Assembly (NCBI RefSeq): GCF_003315135.1
Contig: NZ_QNRK01000026.1
Coordinates: 1 to 64,000, forward strand
Reading direction: 5' to 3'
Length of the DNA stretch: 64,000 nucleotides
DNA from: Roseiarcus fermentans
GTDB lineage: Bacteria > Pseudomonadota > Alphaproteobacteria > Rhizobiales > Beijerinckiaceae
Shown here: positions 33,506-43,027 of the stretch, in pieces
How the letters are laid out: each line of letters starts with the position of its first letter
How positions within the stretch are numbered: position 1 is the first letter of the stretch
The notes under the pieces: model-generated
Told to the model about the DNA's origin: nothing
The model's input: the letters and a program-made list of their open reading frames with translations, nothing else
Database searches by the model: none
Program-made: the position numbers and the translations under genes

Positions 33506-35284
33506 ATGCGTCGGGCCGCTATGTGGGCGGGCGTTTTTGCGCTGGCGGCCGTAGCGGCGGGAGCCGCCCGCTGGCCGGTTGCGCCCGCTCGTGTGGTCGA
33601 GAGCTTGAACGAGGCGTTCGGGCGGTCGCCCCTGTTGACCTGGAGCGCCCCTCAGGCGGCGACGTTCAGCGTCTTTCCCTGGCCCAGCCTTCGCCTCGTC
33701 GACGCGAGACTGGACAATGATCTGGGTGAAAACCTCGTGTCTGCGCCGGAAGCGCGCGTCGATCTGTCCATCGTCGCACTTCTGCGCGGCCAGATCGCGC
33801 CCGCCGGCGTGACCCTGACGGCGCCGACGATCCTGCTGGACCTCGATCGGACGCCGTTCGCGGGCAGTCTCGACCCCGCGGGGGCGGCGCTCGCGATCAG
33901 TCGTTTCGCGCCGCTCGGCAGCGTCAGCTTCACCGATGCGGTGATGCGGGTCACGAGCCGAAAGCGACAACTGGACACCGTGATCAAGAGCCTGCAGGGA
34001 CACGTCGATGGCCTCGCCCTCGGCGCGCCTCTGAGCGTGGAGTTGTCCGCCCTGTGGCGCGACGTGCCTCTGACAGCGTCGGGCTCGCTGGACGATCCCC
34101 GTCGCGCGACCTTGGGAAAGCCGGCGGCCCTCAGGGTTTCGGTCGCCTCGTCGCTGGGCGAGTTCACGTTCGTCGGGGCGTTGACGGCCGGCGCCGCGCC
34201 GGGCGCGGCCGGCGATCTTTCGGCCTCTTCCCACGCGCTGCCACAGGTGGCGCGGCTATTCGGCGCGTCCCGGCTGTCGGCGACGGGGATTTCGGACATC
34301 GCCATCGCGGGCAAGGTCCGGATCGCCCCGGGCGACATGGTCTTCGACGACGCGCGGGTGACGAGCGGCGGCCAGACCCTGCAGGGCGCGCTGCGTCTGG
34401 CTCGGGGCGACGGCCGGGTCACGGTGTCGGGCTCGCTGGACGCCGGGCGGCTGGCGCTCGCGCCGTTGTCGGGGCCGGCGGCGGCGCTGCTCGCGCCGGA
34501 CGGGCGCTGGAGCGAAAGACCCTTGCCGTTTTCGCTTCCTCGCGACGTCGACCTCGATTTGCGGCTGTCCGCGGGGGCGCTCGATATCTACGGGGTGAGT
34601 TTCGAGAACGTCGCGGCGTCGGCTTTGCTGAAGGACGGAGACCTCACCGCGAACATCGTCGACGCGACCGCCTATGGCGGGCGGTGGCAGGGCGACCTGC
34701 GCCTGATCAGCGACGCCGGTTTCCGCCTCGCGATGCACGGAAAGCTCGCAGGGGCGGACGTCAAGGCTTTCGGGGCCGAATTCGGCTGGCCGGACGTGTC
34801 GGGCGACGCCAACGCCGAGCTCGCAGTGGAGACGGCCGGCCGTTCGCCGGCGGAACTGATCGCCGGCCTTCGCGGCAGGGCGTCGATCTCGATCGAAGAC
34901 GGAGTCGTGTCCGGCGTCAATCTGGAGGAGGCCTTGCGCCGAAGCCAGCGCCGCCCCCTCGATCTGGCGAAGGACATGAGGAGCGGCGGAACCGCCTTCG
35001 AGCGGGCGACTTTCAACGTTCTCATCGCCGACGGCGTCGCCAGGCTCGTCGACGGCGCGCTCGTCGCCCAGGGGCTCAGGGCGGATTTGCGGGGCGCGGT
35101 CGATCTCGGCGATCTCAGCTTGCGCCTGCGCATGGATGCGGCGCAGTCGGACCCAACGGGCGCTTCGCCGCCCGGCGCCGCGCGCTTGAGCCTCGACATC
35201 AACGGGCCCTGGGCGAACCCGACGGTCCAGACCGCCGACCAGACCGACGGCGACGACCCGGGCTCGGCCACGCCTTCGCCGTGA
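33506..35284 (+). CDS. AsmA family protein
   Basis: The 592-residue protein has one N-terminal membrane helix (about 5-20) and a long periplasmic beta-rich region (PEARVDLSIVALLRGQIAPAGVTL near the start, then FERATFNVLIADGVARLVDGAL near the end). This is the AsmA/TamB-like lipid-transfer or envelope-assembly architecture. The C-terminus is Asp/Thr-rich and probably disordered. It is the last gene before a spacer with a leftward terminator. Confidence 0.88.
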   Translation: MRRAAMWAGVFALAAVAAGAARWPVAPARVVESLNEAFGRSPLLTWSAPQAATFSVFPWPSLRLVDARLDNDLGENLVSAPEARVDLSIVALLRGQIAPAGVTLTAPTILLDLDRTPFAGSLDPAGAALAISRFAPLGSVSFTDAVMRVTSRKRQLDTVIKSLQGHVDGLALGAPLSVELSALWRDVPLTASGSLDDPRRATLGKPAALRVSVASSLGEFTFVGALTAGAAPGAAGDLSASSHALPQVARLFGASRLSATGISDIAIAGKVRIAPGDMVFDDARVTSGGQTLQGALRLARGDGRVTVSGSLDAGRLALAPLSGPAAALLAPDGRWSERPLPFSLPRDVDLDLRLSAGALDIYGVSFENVAASALLKDGDLTANIVDATAYGGRWQGDLRLISDAGFRLAMHGKLAGADVKAFGAEFGWPDVSGDANAELAVETAGRSPAELIAGLRGRASISIEDGVVSGVNLEEALRRSQRRPLDLAKDMRSGGTAFERATFNVLIADGVARLVDGALVAQGLRADLRGAVDLGDLSLRLRMDAAQSDPTGASPPGAARLSLDINGPWANPTVQTADQTDGDDPGSATPSP

Positions 35285-35322
35285 CGTCTTCGCCGACCGA
35301 GGGCGCGCCAGCGGCCCGACGC

Positions 35323-35350
35323 AAAAAAGGCCAGGATGGGAATCCCGGCC
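35323..35350 (-). terminator. Intrinsic terminator pointing leftward
   Basis: Read on the minus strand, GGCCGGGAT-TCCC-ATCCTGGCC forms a 9-bp stem (one G-U pair), followed at once by TTTTTT. On the plus strand the stem has a mismatch and no T-run. It therefore terminates leftward transcription, yet no leftward gene lies between it and hemC. Confidence 0.65.
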
Positions 35351-35474
35351 GCTCTTGGATGAGCCAACTTTACGCCGGCAAGCCACCTCGATCCGCGTAC
35401 TCTCGTCGATGTGGCCCGATTTCCTCGGGTCCGTCACGCGTCGAGATCATCTACTGGACTTCGTATCGCGTGAT
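35323..35474 (-). ncRNA. Candidate small RNA, about 150 nt
   Basis: A leftward transcript is predicted from a promoter-like pair at 35510-35481 and an intrinsic terminator at 35350-35323. The interval has no credible reading frame. Its RNA would contain a CCCGA-GGAAA-TCGGG hairpin enclosed by TCTCG...CGAGA arms. The region is the 321-bp gap between the AsmA gene and hemC. It was not recognised as any known RNA family; expression is inference. Confidence 0.35.
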
Positions 35475-35480
35475 GGAGCG

Positions 35481-35510
35481 AGAATAGGTGTTGCCCCCCG
35501 TTCCGGTCAA
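35481..35510 (-). promoter_or_regulatory. Sigma-70-like promoter for the candidate small RNA
   Basis: On the minus strand TTGACC (35510-35505) and TATTCT (35486-35481) are separated by 18 bases. Both hexamers differ little from TTGACA and TATAAT. The expected start is about seven bases further left, near 35474. Confidence 0.4.
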
Positions 35511-35605
35511 CGCGACGGGATGACGCAGCCGAACGCCCGCTGCGCGTTTGACAGCGCCGAGGATTGCTCGAATAGAGGCGCCGTGCCGAGCCTGGGAGAC
35601 CTTCC

Positions 35606-36535
35606 GTGACAACTTCGCCGCTTTTCGTGCTGGGCACCCGTGGCTCGCCGCTCGCGCTCGCCCAGGCCAACGAGACCCGGCGCCTGCTCGCCGAGGCGCA
35701 CGGCTGGGCGGAAGAACACATCGAGCTGCGCATCATCCGCACCAGCGGCGACGCGATCCAGGACCGACCGCTCGCCGAAGCGGGCGGCAAGGGCCTGTTC
35801 ACCAAGGAGATCGACATCGCCCTGCTCGCCGGCGAGATCGACGCGGCCGTTCACTCGGCCAAGGATCTGCCGACCCTCATCCCGGACGGGATCGCGCTCG
35901 CCGGCTTTCTGCCCCGCGAGGACGTGCGCGACGCCTTGATCTCCTCCTTCGCCGACACGATCGAGGGCCTGCCGCAGGGCGCGACGCTGGGCGCCGCCTC
36001 GCTGCGGCGTCAGGCGCAGGCGCTCCGGCTTCGGCCCGACCTGAAGCCGGAACTCTTGCGCGGCAACGTCGAGACGCGGCTGCGCAAGGCGGAGTCGGGC
36101 GCGATCGGGGGAACGCTGCTCGCCATGGCGGGGCTGAAGCGGCTCGGCCTCGCCCATCGCGCCCGGGCGCCGCTCGGCCTCGACGCCTTCACGCCGGCTG
36201 TCGGACAGGGGGCGATCGCCTTGACCGCCCGTAGCGACGACGCGAGGGCGCTTGACGCGCTCGCCCCGATCACGCACGCTCCCACTTACGCCGAGCTTGC
36301 CGCCGAGCGGGCCTTCCTGGCCGTGCTCGAGGGCTCCTGCCGGACGCCGATCGCCGGCCTCGCCCGATTCGCCGAAGGGCGAATCAGGTTCCGCGGCGAG
36401 GTGCTCAGGACAGACGGTTCGGAGCGCTTCGAGATCGAGGCGGAGGCGGCCGCAGCCGACGCCGCCCGGCTCGGGGCGGACGCGGGCAGGACGCTCGGGG
36501 CGCGGCTCCCGGCCGGAGTCCTGCCGAGAGACTAA
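35606..36535 (+). CDS. hemC: Hydroxymethylbilane synthase (porphobilinogen deaminase)
   Basis: The 309-residue enzyme joins four porphobilinogen units into hydroxymethylbilane, on the route to haem and bacteriochlorophyll. The family start LGTRGSPLALAQA, the VHSAKDLPT motif near 82-90 with Asp87, ASLRRQAQALRLRPDL, and the dipyrromethane cofactor Cys245 in LEGSCRTPIA are all present. Length is normal. The start is GTG; an ATG is not available nearby in frame. Confidence 0.96.
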   Translation: MTTSPLFVLGTRGSPLALAQANETRRLLAEAHGWAEEHIELRIIRTSGDAIQDRPLAEAGGKGLFTKEIDIALLAGEIDAAVHSAKDLPTLIPDGIALAGFLPREDVRDALISSFADTIEGLPQGATLGAASLRRQAQALRLRPDLKPELLRGNVETRLRKAESGAIGGTLLAMAGLKRLGLAHRARAPLGLDAFTPAVGQGAIALTARSDDARALDALAPITHAPTYAELAAERAFLAVLEGSCRTPIAGLARFAEGRIRFRGEVLRTDGSERFEIEAEAAAADAARLGADAGRTLGARLPAGVLPRD

Positions 36536-36562
36536 GCGAACGAAGCGGGGAGGAAAGCGGGC

Positions 36563-37342
36563 ATGGAGATTGAGGCCGGCCGGATCGCGGTTCCCTCGGT
36601 CAGGGACAGGGTCTCCGCCGCGGAATGGGCCGTCCGGGTCGACCTCGCCGCCTGCTACCGGATCGTCGCGCATTACGGGTGGGACGACCTGGTCTTCACC
36701 CACATTTCCGCCCGCCTCCCGGGCGAGGACCATCACTTCCTCATCAACCCCTACGGCCTGATGTTCGAGGAGGTGACGGCGTCGAGCCTGGTCAAGGTCG
36801 ACCTCGCTGGCGAGAAGGTTCTGGAGAGCCCGTTCGCGATCAACCCCGCCGGTTTCGTGATCCATTCCGCGATCCACGCCGCGCGCGAGGACGCTCAGTG
36901 CGTGCTTCACCTCCACACGCCCGCGGGCGTCGCGGTCTCCTGCCAGAAAGAGGGCCTGCTGCCGATCTCGCAGCAGTCGCTGTTCGTGCAGACGAGCCTC
37001 GGCTATCACGGCTACGAAGGGGTGGCGCTGAACGACGCGGAAAAGCCGCGGCTCGTCGCCGACTTCGGCAGGAACACGTTCCTGATCCTGCGCAATCACG
37101 GGCTGCTCACGGTCGGGGGCTCGATCGCCGACGCCTTTCTGGCGATGTTCACGCTCGAGCGGGCGTGCGAGATCCAGATCATGGCGCAGTCCGGCGGCGG
37201 GGCGCTCGTTCCCATCCCGCAGGCGATCCTCGACGGCGCCCGGGCCCAGTCGGCCCAGGTGACCCGCGGACTCGGCGGCGCGCTGGCCTGGCCGGGGATC
37301 TTGCGCAAGCTGGACAGGATCGATCCGGGCTACCGGTCGTAG
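36563..37342 (+). CDS. Class II aldolase/adducin family protein
   Basis: The 259-residue protein has the class II aldolase fold signatures: FTHISARLPG near residue 47, the zinc-binding HLHTPAG near 115-121 and RNHGLLTVG near 177. Members cleave phosphorylated sugars (fuculose type) or are related decarboxylases or dehydratases. The substrate is unknown. It begins 27 bp after hemC and may be co-transcribed, though no link to tetrapyrrole synthesis is known. Confidence 0.9.
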   Translation: MEIEAGRIAVPSVRDRVSAAEWAVRVDLAACYRIVAHYGWDDLVFTHISARLPGEDHHFLINPYGLMFEEVTASSLVKVDLAGEKVLESPFAINPAGFVIHSAIHAAREDAQCVLHLHTPAGVAVSCQKEGLLPISQQSLFVQTSLGYHGYEGVALNDAEKPRLVADFGRNTFLILRNHGLLTVGGSIADAFLAMFTLERACEIQIMAQSGGGALVPIPQAILDGARAQSAQVTRGLGGALAWPGILRKLDRIDPGYRS

Positions 37343-38491
37343 CCGCGGGCGGCGGACCTGCGCTCGGGCGCGGATTGAACCTTTCCAAGGCGTTGCGGCT
37401 GTCTTTCCGGGCGGATGGAGGCAACAGCCATGGCCCTTGTTCGCGAGGAGCCGGACAGGCGGGCCCCGGAGATGCGATTCCCGCCGCCCGGGTGCGGGGA
37501 CGGGCGCCTGCCGTAGCGCGGCGCGACGGCCGCTCTCGCGGCCGGCTGGCCGCCACGACGGGCGGGCGCCGCTGTGCAGGTTTGGCAGGCGACCCATTTT
37601 TTCAGGGACTTGGGCGCCCAAACCTGTCACTTTGTAACTCCCAAGCCGCCGTCATCGCGAGGAGCCAAGCGACGTGGCGGTCCAGGGGGGGCACGGCCAA
37701 GGTCCGCCGTATGCCGGACGTCGCCGCGCTGCAACGTCGGCGCAGGCGGCCCCGGATCGCCGCGTCGCCCTTCGGGCTCCTCGCGAGGACGGCGGCAAGC
37801 GTCATCAGAACGCCTCGGCGTCGACGACCGCGCACCATTCCCAAGGCGCCCCAAGGCTTGGCGGTTACGTCAGTTTGTCACTTCGGCGCCCCCAACCGGA
37901 TTGTTCGCGAGCGCGCGCGCCCTTCCCGCCGCGCTGCCGATGGTTTTTGAAACTTCTCCCGACTCTCGCCCTCGCGCGCATCGCCGCCGACCTGGCGACC
38001 GACAGTTTGAACTCTAGCATGCCTTCTGATTTTCCGCAAGAAATTGTCGTGCGCTCGGTGGCATGCCTTCTCGTCACCGCGTATCGGACCGCAACGCCGA
38101 AAACGATTGGTCTCAGGCTTCCCCGTTGACGGAGAGGGCCGAACGATTGCCCGCGAACGGGGACATCGGTAGGAAGCCACGGCAAGACCTCTCGCGCCCG
38201 ACCCGCGGCCGGGCGCGAGCGGTTCGGGCTGTCGCCCGAGGGTGGCCGGGGCGGATGTTCGGGCGCCGACGCTTTTCTGGCCGCCCGGGCGGAAGCGCGG
38301 TCGACGCGGTCGACGACCGCGTCTACAATGCGCCGGCACGTCCGGCTCCGATTGCCGGAACGGCCTCGCTGCGCCAATCCGCCGCGCCTCGCCGAGTGTC
38401 AAGGCGACTGGACAAGGTCGGGCCGCGCGGATACCGAATTAGGCAGGGGCGGACGGCGGAAGGGGCCGGCTGCCTGCAAGAAAGGCAGACG
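37343..38491. other. 1.15-kb spacer upstream of hemA
   Basis: It contains a structured element at 37577-37626 (CAGGTTTGG and CCAAACCTG, perfect 9-bp arms around a T-rich loop and a GGGCGCCC palindrome), family-1 repeat copy D (37634 on) and, near 37990-38110, a less GC-rich section that may hold the hemA promoter. No gene is convincing, and no FNR-type TTGAT-N4-ATCAA box was seen. Confidence 0.5.
37634..37800 (+). repeat. Dispersed repeat family 1, variant copy D
   Basis: It starts with the same GTAACTCCCAAGCCGCCGTC as copies A and C. It has inverted arms CGTCATCGCGAGGAGCCAAG and CTTCGGGCTCCTCGCGAGG around a different core. It shares the GATCGCCGCGTCGCCCTTCG arm with copy E at 50.9 kb. Confidence 0.7.
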
Positions 38492-39796
38492 ATGGACTAC
38501 GAGCGGGTCTTCTCCGACGCAATCGCCCAGTTGAAGGCGGAAGAGCGCTACCGGACATTCGCAAATCTCGAACGCGACGCGCGCCGCTTCCCGCTGGCCC
38601 TGTGGCGCCCCGAGGGCGAGGAGGACAGGCCGCGCGAAGTCACCGTCTGGTGCTCCAACGACTATCTCGGCATGGGCGTCCACCCCGAGGTGATCGAGGC
38701 GTCGGTCGAGGCCGCGCGCGCCCACGGCGCCGGCGCCGGCGGCACCCGCAACATCTCCGGCACGCATCATCCGATCGTGCGGCTCGAGGCCGAACTCGCC
38801 GATCTGCACGGCAAGCAGGCGGCCCTCGCCTTCACCTCCGGCTGGATCTCCAATCTCGCCGGCATCTCGACCATCGCGAGCCTGCTGCCGAACTGCCTGA
38901 TCCTGTCCGACGCGCTCAACCACAATTCGATGATCGAGGGCGTCCGGCGCGCCGGCTGCGAGAAGAAGGTGTGGCGCCACAACGACGTCGCCCATCTCGA
39001 GGCGCTTCTGGCCGCGGAGCCCGCCGCGCGCGCAAAGCTCGTCGTGTTCGAGAGCCTCTATTCCATGGACGGCGACATCGCGCCGATCGAGGCGATCCTC
39101 GACCTGTGCGAGAAGTACGGCGCAATGAGCTACATCGACGAGGTGCACGCCGTGGGCCTGTACGGGCCGCGCGGCGGCGGGGTGAGCGAGCGCGAGGGCC
39201 TCGCCCACCGCATCGACGTCATCGAAGGCACGCTCGCCAAGGGTTTCGGCGCGCTCGGCGGCTACATCGCGGCGAGCGCGGCGGTGGTGGACGCGGTGCG
39301 CAGCTACGCCCCGCAGTTCATCTTCACCTCGACCCTGCCTCCGAGCGTGGCGGCGAGCGCGGCGGCGGCGGTGCGGCACCTCAAGACGTCGAGCGCCGAG
39401 CGCGAGCGGCACCAGCACATGGCCTGGCTCACCAAGCACGCTTTGCGCGCCGCCGGCATCCCCGTCATGGACAACCCGTCGCACATCGTGCCGGTGTTCG
39501 TCGGCGACGCCCAGAAGTGCAAGGCGGCGAGCAAGCTGCTGCTCGAGCGGCACGCGATCTACATCCAGCCGATCAACTACCCGACCGTCCCCACGGGCAC
39601 GGAGCGGCTGCGCATCACCCCCGGCCCGGCCCACAGCGAGGCGCAGGTCGCCGAACTGGTCGAGGCGCTGGTCGACGTGTGGAAGACGGTGGGCCTGCGC
39701 TTCGAAGAGGCGAAGATCATCCCGCTGTTCCGGCGTGCGGCGACGGCGCCGGCGGCGGATTGCGTCTATCCCGAGATGAAGAAGGCGGCCGAGTAG
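38492..39796 (+). CDS. hemA: 5-aminolevulinate synthase
   Basis: The 434-residue PLP enzyme condenses glycine with succinyl-CoA, the committing step of tetrapyrrole synthesis by the C4 (Shemin) pathway. Key features are [11 protein letters not shown] (52-62), [19 protein letters not shown] (81-99), Asp216 and His219 in [15 protein letters not shown], and the PLP lysine Lys250 in [14 protein letters not shown]. The open frame extends upstream to 38063, but that part is Arg/Gly-rich; the ATG at 38492 gives the normal family length. Confidence 0.96.
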   Translation: MDYERVFSDAIAQLKAEERYRTFANLERDARRFPLALWRPEGEEDRPREVTVWCSNDYLGMGVHPEVIEASVEAARAHGAGAGGTRNISGTHHPIVRLEAELADLHGKQAALAFTSGWISNLAGISTIASLLPNCLILSDALNHNSMIEGVRRAGCEKKVWRHNDVAHLEALLAAEPAARAKLVVFESLYSMDGDIAPIEAILDLCEKYGAMSYIDEVHAVGLYGPRGGGVSEREGLAHRIDVIEGTLAKGFGALGGYIAASAAVVDAVRSYAPQFIFTSTLPPSVAASAAAAVRHLKTSSAERERHQHMAWLTKHALRAAGIPVMDNPSHIVPVFVGDAQKCKAASKLLLERHAIYIQPINYPTVPTGTERLRITPGPAHSEAQVAELVEALVDVWKTVGLRFEEAKIIPLFRRAATAPAADCVYPEMKKAAE

Positions 39797-39872
39797 CGGC
39801 CGCCGGGCTCGGCGCCTTGCGCGCACGCCTCGGTCAGACCCGGCGCGGCGCGGCGGCGTCGACAATCCGCCC

Positions 39873-40583
39873 ATGACGATCGGCATCCTGGAATGCGGCG
39901 CCCCGCCCGAGCCGCTTCGCGCCCGCTTCGGCGGTTATGGCGCGATGGTGCAACGGCTGCTCGGTCCGCATCGGGAGACCGCAATCGTCGACGTGCCGGG
40001 GGGCGCGTTGTCGGCCGGAACACCGGATTTCGACGCCTACGTGGTGACCGGTTCGGCGGCCGGGGTCTACGACGACCTGCCCTGGATCCCCGGGCTGATC
40101 GGCTTTCTGCGACAGGTCAAGGGGCGGGCGAAGCTCGTCGGCCTGTGCTTCGGCCATCAGGCGATGGCCGAAGCGTTCGGCGGCGCCGTGGTGAAGTCGC
40201 CCAAGGGCTGGGGCCTCGGGCTTCAGCGCTATGAGGCGCGGCGCCGCGCAAGCTGGATGGACGGCGCGGCGTCGGTTATGGTTCCCGCCCTGCACCAGGA
40301 TCAGGTGGTCGTCCGCCCGCCCGGCGCCCGCGTGACCCTCGCCAGCGCGTTCACCCCCTATGCCGGGCTCGACTACGGCGACGCCGTCTCCTTCCAGTTC
40401 CATCCGGAGTTTCCGGCCGCGTTCGCGACGGCGCTGATCGAGGCGCGGCGGGACCGTTTCGGCGCATTGGCCGATCCGGCCATCGCCTCCTACGGCCGGC
40501 CGCACGACTGCGCCCGGATCGGCCAGTGGATCGGACGGTTCCTCGACGCGCCCGGCGCCCTGTCCCAGGCCGGCGACGTATGA
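39873..40583 (+). CDS. Class I glutamine amidotransferase-like protein
   Basis: The 236-residue protein has the GATase1 triad: the nucleophile elbow GLCFGHQAMAEAFGG (Cys near 91) and FQFHPEF near 173-179. It is the stand-alone GuaA-like type, which hydrolyses glutamine or gamma-glutamyl compounds. Its partner is unknown. It lies between hemA and hemE on the same strand. Confidence 0.88.
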   Translation: MTIGILECGAPPEPLRARFGGYGAMVQRLLGPHRETAIVDVPGGALSAGTPDFDAYVVTGSAAGVYDDLPWIPGLIGFLRQVKGRAKLVGLCFGHQAMAEAFGGAVVKSPKGWGLGLQRYEARRRASWMDGAASVMVPALHQDQVVVRPPGARVTLASAFTPYAGLDYGDAVSFQFHPEFPAAFATALIEARRDRFGALADPAIASYGRPHDCARIGQWIGRFLDAPGALSQAGDV

Positions 40584-40660
40584 GCGCGGATCGGGTTTCG
40601 ATACTTACCCGAAGCGCGCGCTTGCCCGGGCGCCGCGGTTGGGCTAGGCGCGAGGAATCG

Positions 40661-40703
40661 GAGGAGCGGCGTCTCGCCGCCGTCGGGCGTCCGCGAGAAC
40701 GCC
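40661..40703 (-). repeat. Family-2 dispersed repeat between the amidotransferase gene and hemE
   Basis: On the minus strand this reads GGCGTTCTCGCGGACGCCC then GACGGCGGCGAGACGCCGC, matching the units at 25.4-25.6 kb. It lies in the 160-bp gap before hemE. Confidence 0.55.
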
Positions 40704-40711
40704 GGCTTTTC

Positions 40712-40726
40712 GCCCGGCAGCCGGGC
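40712..40726. promoter_or_regulatory. Palindrome GCCCGGC-A-GCCGGGC in the hemE leader
   Basis: A perfect 7-bp inverted repeat around one base lies 17 bp upstream of the hemE GTG start. It could be a protein site or a hairpin that masks the ribosome site. No regulator is suggested by its sequence. Confidence 0.3.
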
Positions 40727-40743
40727 TGCATGAGGGGTCTGTC

Positions 40744-41781
40744 GTGACGTCTGCAAAATCGCAAAAGCCCTTCCTCGCCGCGCTCGCGGGCGAGCGCCAG
40801 ACACGGCCGCCGATCTGGCTGATGCGCCAGGCCGGCCGCTACCTGCCGGAATATCGCGAGATCCGCGCCAAGGCGCCGAGCTTCCTCGACTTCTGCTACA
40901 CGCCGGCCTCGACCGTCGAAGCGACGCTGCAGCCGATCCGGCGATTCGGGTTCGACGCGGCGATCCTGTTCTCCGACATTCTCGTCGTCCCCGACGCGCT
41001 CGGCCAGACGGTGTCGTTCGAGACCGGCGAAGGGCCGCGCCTCGACCCGATCACGGACGAGGCGGGATTTTCGCGCCTCAGGGCCGAGCCGGACTGGGAA
41101 AAGCTCTCGCCCGCGTTCGAGACGCTCGACCGACTGAAGACCGCGCTGCCAAGCGAGGTCGCGCTGATCGGCTTCTGCGGCGCGCCGTGGACGGTGGCGA
41201 GCTACATGATCGCCGGGCGCGGCACCAAGGAGCAGGAGCCGGCGCGGACCTTCGCTTACCGCCATCCCAAGTTGTTCGCGGCGCTGATCGAGCGGCTGGT
41301 GGATGCGTCCGCAGGCTATCTGATCCGCCAGATCGAGGCGGGCGCCGAGGCGGTGCAGATTTTCGATTCCTGGTCGGGCGTGCTGCCGCCGGCGGAGTTC
41401 GAGCGCTGGTGCGTCGCGCCGGTCGCGGCGCTGGTCGCCAAGGTGAAGGCGACGGCGCCCGACACGCCGGTGATCGCCTTCCCGCGCGGCGCGGCGACGC
41501 AACTCTACAAGTTCGCCGGCATGAAGGGGGTCGCTTGCGTCGGCCTCGACACCGCGGTCGAGCCCGCCGTCGCGGCCGCCGCGCTGCCGGGCCTCGCGTT
41601 GCAGGGCAATCTCGATCCGCTCGCCCTCGTCGCCGGCGGCTCGGCGCTGGACGAAGGGATCGACCGCGTGCTCGACGGCTTCGTTGACCGCGCCCACGTC
41701 TTCAACCTCGGCCACGGCATTCTGCCCGAGACGCCGATCGCCCATGTCGAGCGCATGATGGCGCGGGTGCGCGGGGCATGA
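40744..41781 (+). CDS. hemE: Uroporphyrinogen decarboxylase
   Basis: The 345-residue enzyme removes four carboxyl groups from uroporphyrinogen III to give coproporphyrinogen III. The diagnostic [14 protein letters not shown] is at about 24-37, with [12 protein letters not shown] near 80 and [13 protein letters not shown] near 143. The start is GTG. The stop overlaps the hemF start (ATGA), so hemE and hemF are coupled. Confidence 0.96.
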   Translation: MTSAKSQKPFLAALAGERQTRPPIWLMRQAGRYLPEYREIRAKAPSFLDFCYTPASTVEATLQPIRRFGFDAAILFSDILVVPDALGQTVSFETGEGPRLDPITDEAGFSRLRAEPDWEKLSPAFETLDRLKTALPSEVALIGFCGAPWTVASYMIAGRGTKEQEPARTFAYRHPKLFAALIERLVDASAGYLIRQIEAGAEAVQIFDSWSGVLPPAEFERWCVAPVAALVAKVKATAPDTPVIAFPRGAATQLYKFAGMKGVACVGLDTAVEPAVAAAALPGLALQGNLDPLALVAGGSALDEGIDRVLDGFVDRAHVFNLGHGILPETPIAHVERMMARVRGA

Positions 41782-42692
41782 GCGGCGCGGCCGAACCCGG
41801 CGCCGATCCCCGCCTCGCGGCCGCCGCCGACTGGTTCGGCGGCCTGCAATTGCGGATCGTCGCGGCGATGGAGGGCCTCGAGCGGGAGTTCGGCGACGTC
41901 GACCCGCCGCGCGAGCCCGGCCGGTTCGCCATCGAGCCGTGGAGCCGCACCGACGCCGGCGGCGCGCCGGGCGGCGGCGGCCGGATGGCGATGCTGCGCG
42001 GGCGGCTGTTCGAGAAGATGGGCGCGCATTGCTCGACCGTGTTCGGCGCATTCCCGCCCGAGTTCGCCAAGGACATTCCCGGCGCCGCCGCCGACCCGCG
42101 CTTCTGGGCGGCCGGCGTGTCGGTGATCGCCCATCCGTGGAGCCCGCACGTCCCGACCGTGCACATGAACGTGCGGCTCGTGCGCACGACGAAACTGTGG
42201 TTCGGCGGCGGCGCCGATCTCACGCCGATGCTGGACGCGCGCCGGGTCGAGAGCGATCCGGACGCGGTCCTGTTCCACGCCGCGATGCGCGCGGCCTGCG
42301 CCCGCCACCCGGGCGTCGCCGACGCCGACCGGTTCGAGGCCTGGTGCGACGAATATTTCTTCCTCAGGCACCGCAACGAGCGGCGCGGGATCGGCGGCAT
42401 CTTCTTCGATCACCTGAACAGCGCCGGCGACTCCGACAATTCGGCGTTCGACGCGGATTTCGCCTTCGTCCGCGACGTCGGCGACAGCTTCATCGCCGTC
42501 TATTCCGACATCGTCCGGCGCAACGCCTCGCAGCCGTGGAGCCTGCGCGAGCGCGAGGAACAATGCGTCCGCCGCGGCCGTTACGTCGAGTTCAACCTGC
42601 TCTATGATCGCGGCACGATCTTCGGCCTGAAGACCGGCGGCAACATCGCCTCCATTTTGTCCTCGATGCCGCCCGAGGCCCGCTGGCCCTGA
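41778..42692 (+). CDS. hemF: Coproporphyrinogen III oxidase, oxygen-dependent
   Basis: The 304-residue enzyme oxidatively decarboxylates coproporphyrinogen III using O2. The family motifs [34 protein letters not shown] and [14 protein letters not shown] are intact, as is the C-terminal [21 protein letters not shown]. Being the aerobic form, it implies oxygen-respiring growth; an anaerobic hemN would be expected elsewhere in a phototroph. It is translationally coupled to hemE. Confidence 0.96.
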   Translation: MSGAAEPGADPRLAAAADWFGGLQLRIVAAMEGLEREFGDVDPPREPGRFAIEPWSRTDAGGAPGGGGRMAMLRGRLFEKMGAHCSTVFGAFPPEFAKDIPGAAADPRFWAAGVSVIAHPWSPHVPTVHMNVRLVRTTKLWFGGGADLTPMLDARRVESDPDAVLFHAAMRAACARHPGVADADRFEAWCDEYFFLRHRNERRGIGGIFFDHLNSAGDSDNSAFDADFAFVRDVGDSFIAVYSDIVRRNASQPWSLREREEQCVRRGRYVEFNLLYDRGTIFGLKTGGNIASILSSMPPEARWP

Positions 42693-42709
42693 AGGATCGA
42701 CAACCGCCA

Positions 42710-42742
42710 AGCGCGCGGATCGGGCCGCGGCCGGCGCGCTTG
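42710..42742 (+). terminator. Hairpin just after hemF
   Basis: AAGCGCGC and GCGCGCTT are perfect 8-bp arms around a GC-rich loop containing the palindrome GGCCGCGGCC, 18 bp after the hemF stop. It lacks a T-run, but its place suggests termination or 3'-end protection of the hemEF message. Confidence 0.45.
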
Positions 42743-42857
42743 CCGATTTCGTCGTGGGTCCTAGGTAAGGGTATGGAGATCGAGACGGCGCCGCTGTCAG
42801 GGCGTTTCACGGACGCGGAGAACGAGGCCGGCGCCGCGCCCGAAAGGGCGGCGAAGG

Positions 42858-42879
42858 CCTCTGAGACAGGGGTTTTTTT
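42858..42879 (+). terminator. Intrinsic terminator with T7 tail
   Basis: CCTCTG-AGA-CAGGGG forms a 6-bp stem (one G-U pair) followed directly by seven T. It is the best rightward intrinsic terminator in the window, but it lies 166 bp after hemF with no annotated gene in between. Confidence 0.55.
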
Positions 42880-43027
42880 CCACAACGGACGCCAAGGCGC
42901 GCTCGCTTTGTCCAGCCGAACGCCCGGTTTCAACCTCGCGATGACGCCGGCGGTCCCTCAGCCTGTTTTTGCGCGTTGAGGAAGGGCCGAACGCCGGCAT
43001 CGCAACCAACGCATGGGAGGATGGTCA

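Larger units (their letters stand above)
42693..43027. other. 335-bp spacer after hemF with two terminator-like hairpins
   Basis: A hairpin at 42710-42742 is followed 115 bp later by a strong T-tailed terminator (42858-42879). A short in-frame start at 42773 (MEIETAPLSGRF...) opens a 68-codon frame with a weak ribosome site that crosses the terminator, so it is not called. The interval 42775-42879 could encode a small RNA. Confidence 0.45.

Noticed and set aside
38005-38025. An iron control element (Irr box) before hemA
   Set aside because: TTTGAACTCTAGCA only loosely resembles the TTTAGAA-N3-TTCTAAA consensus and has no matching second half.
42773-42979. A possible 68-residue protein after hemF
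   Set aside because: It has a weak ribosome site and crosses a T-tailed intrinsic terminator; no family features.
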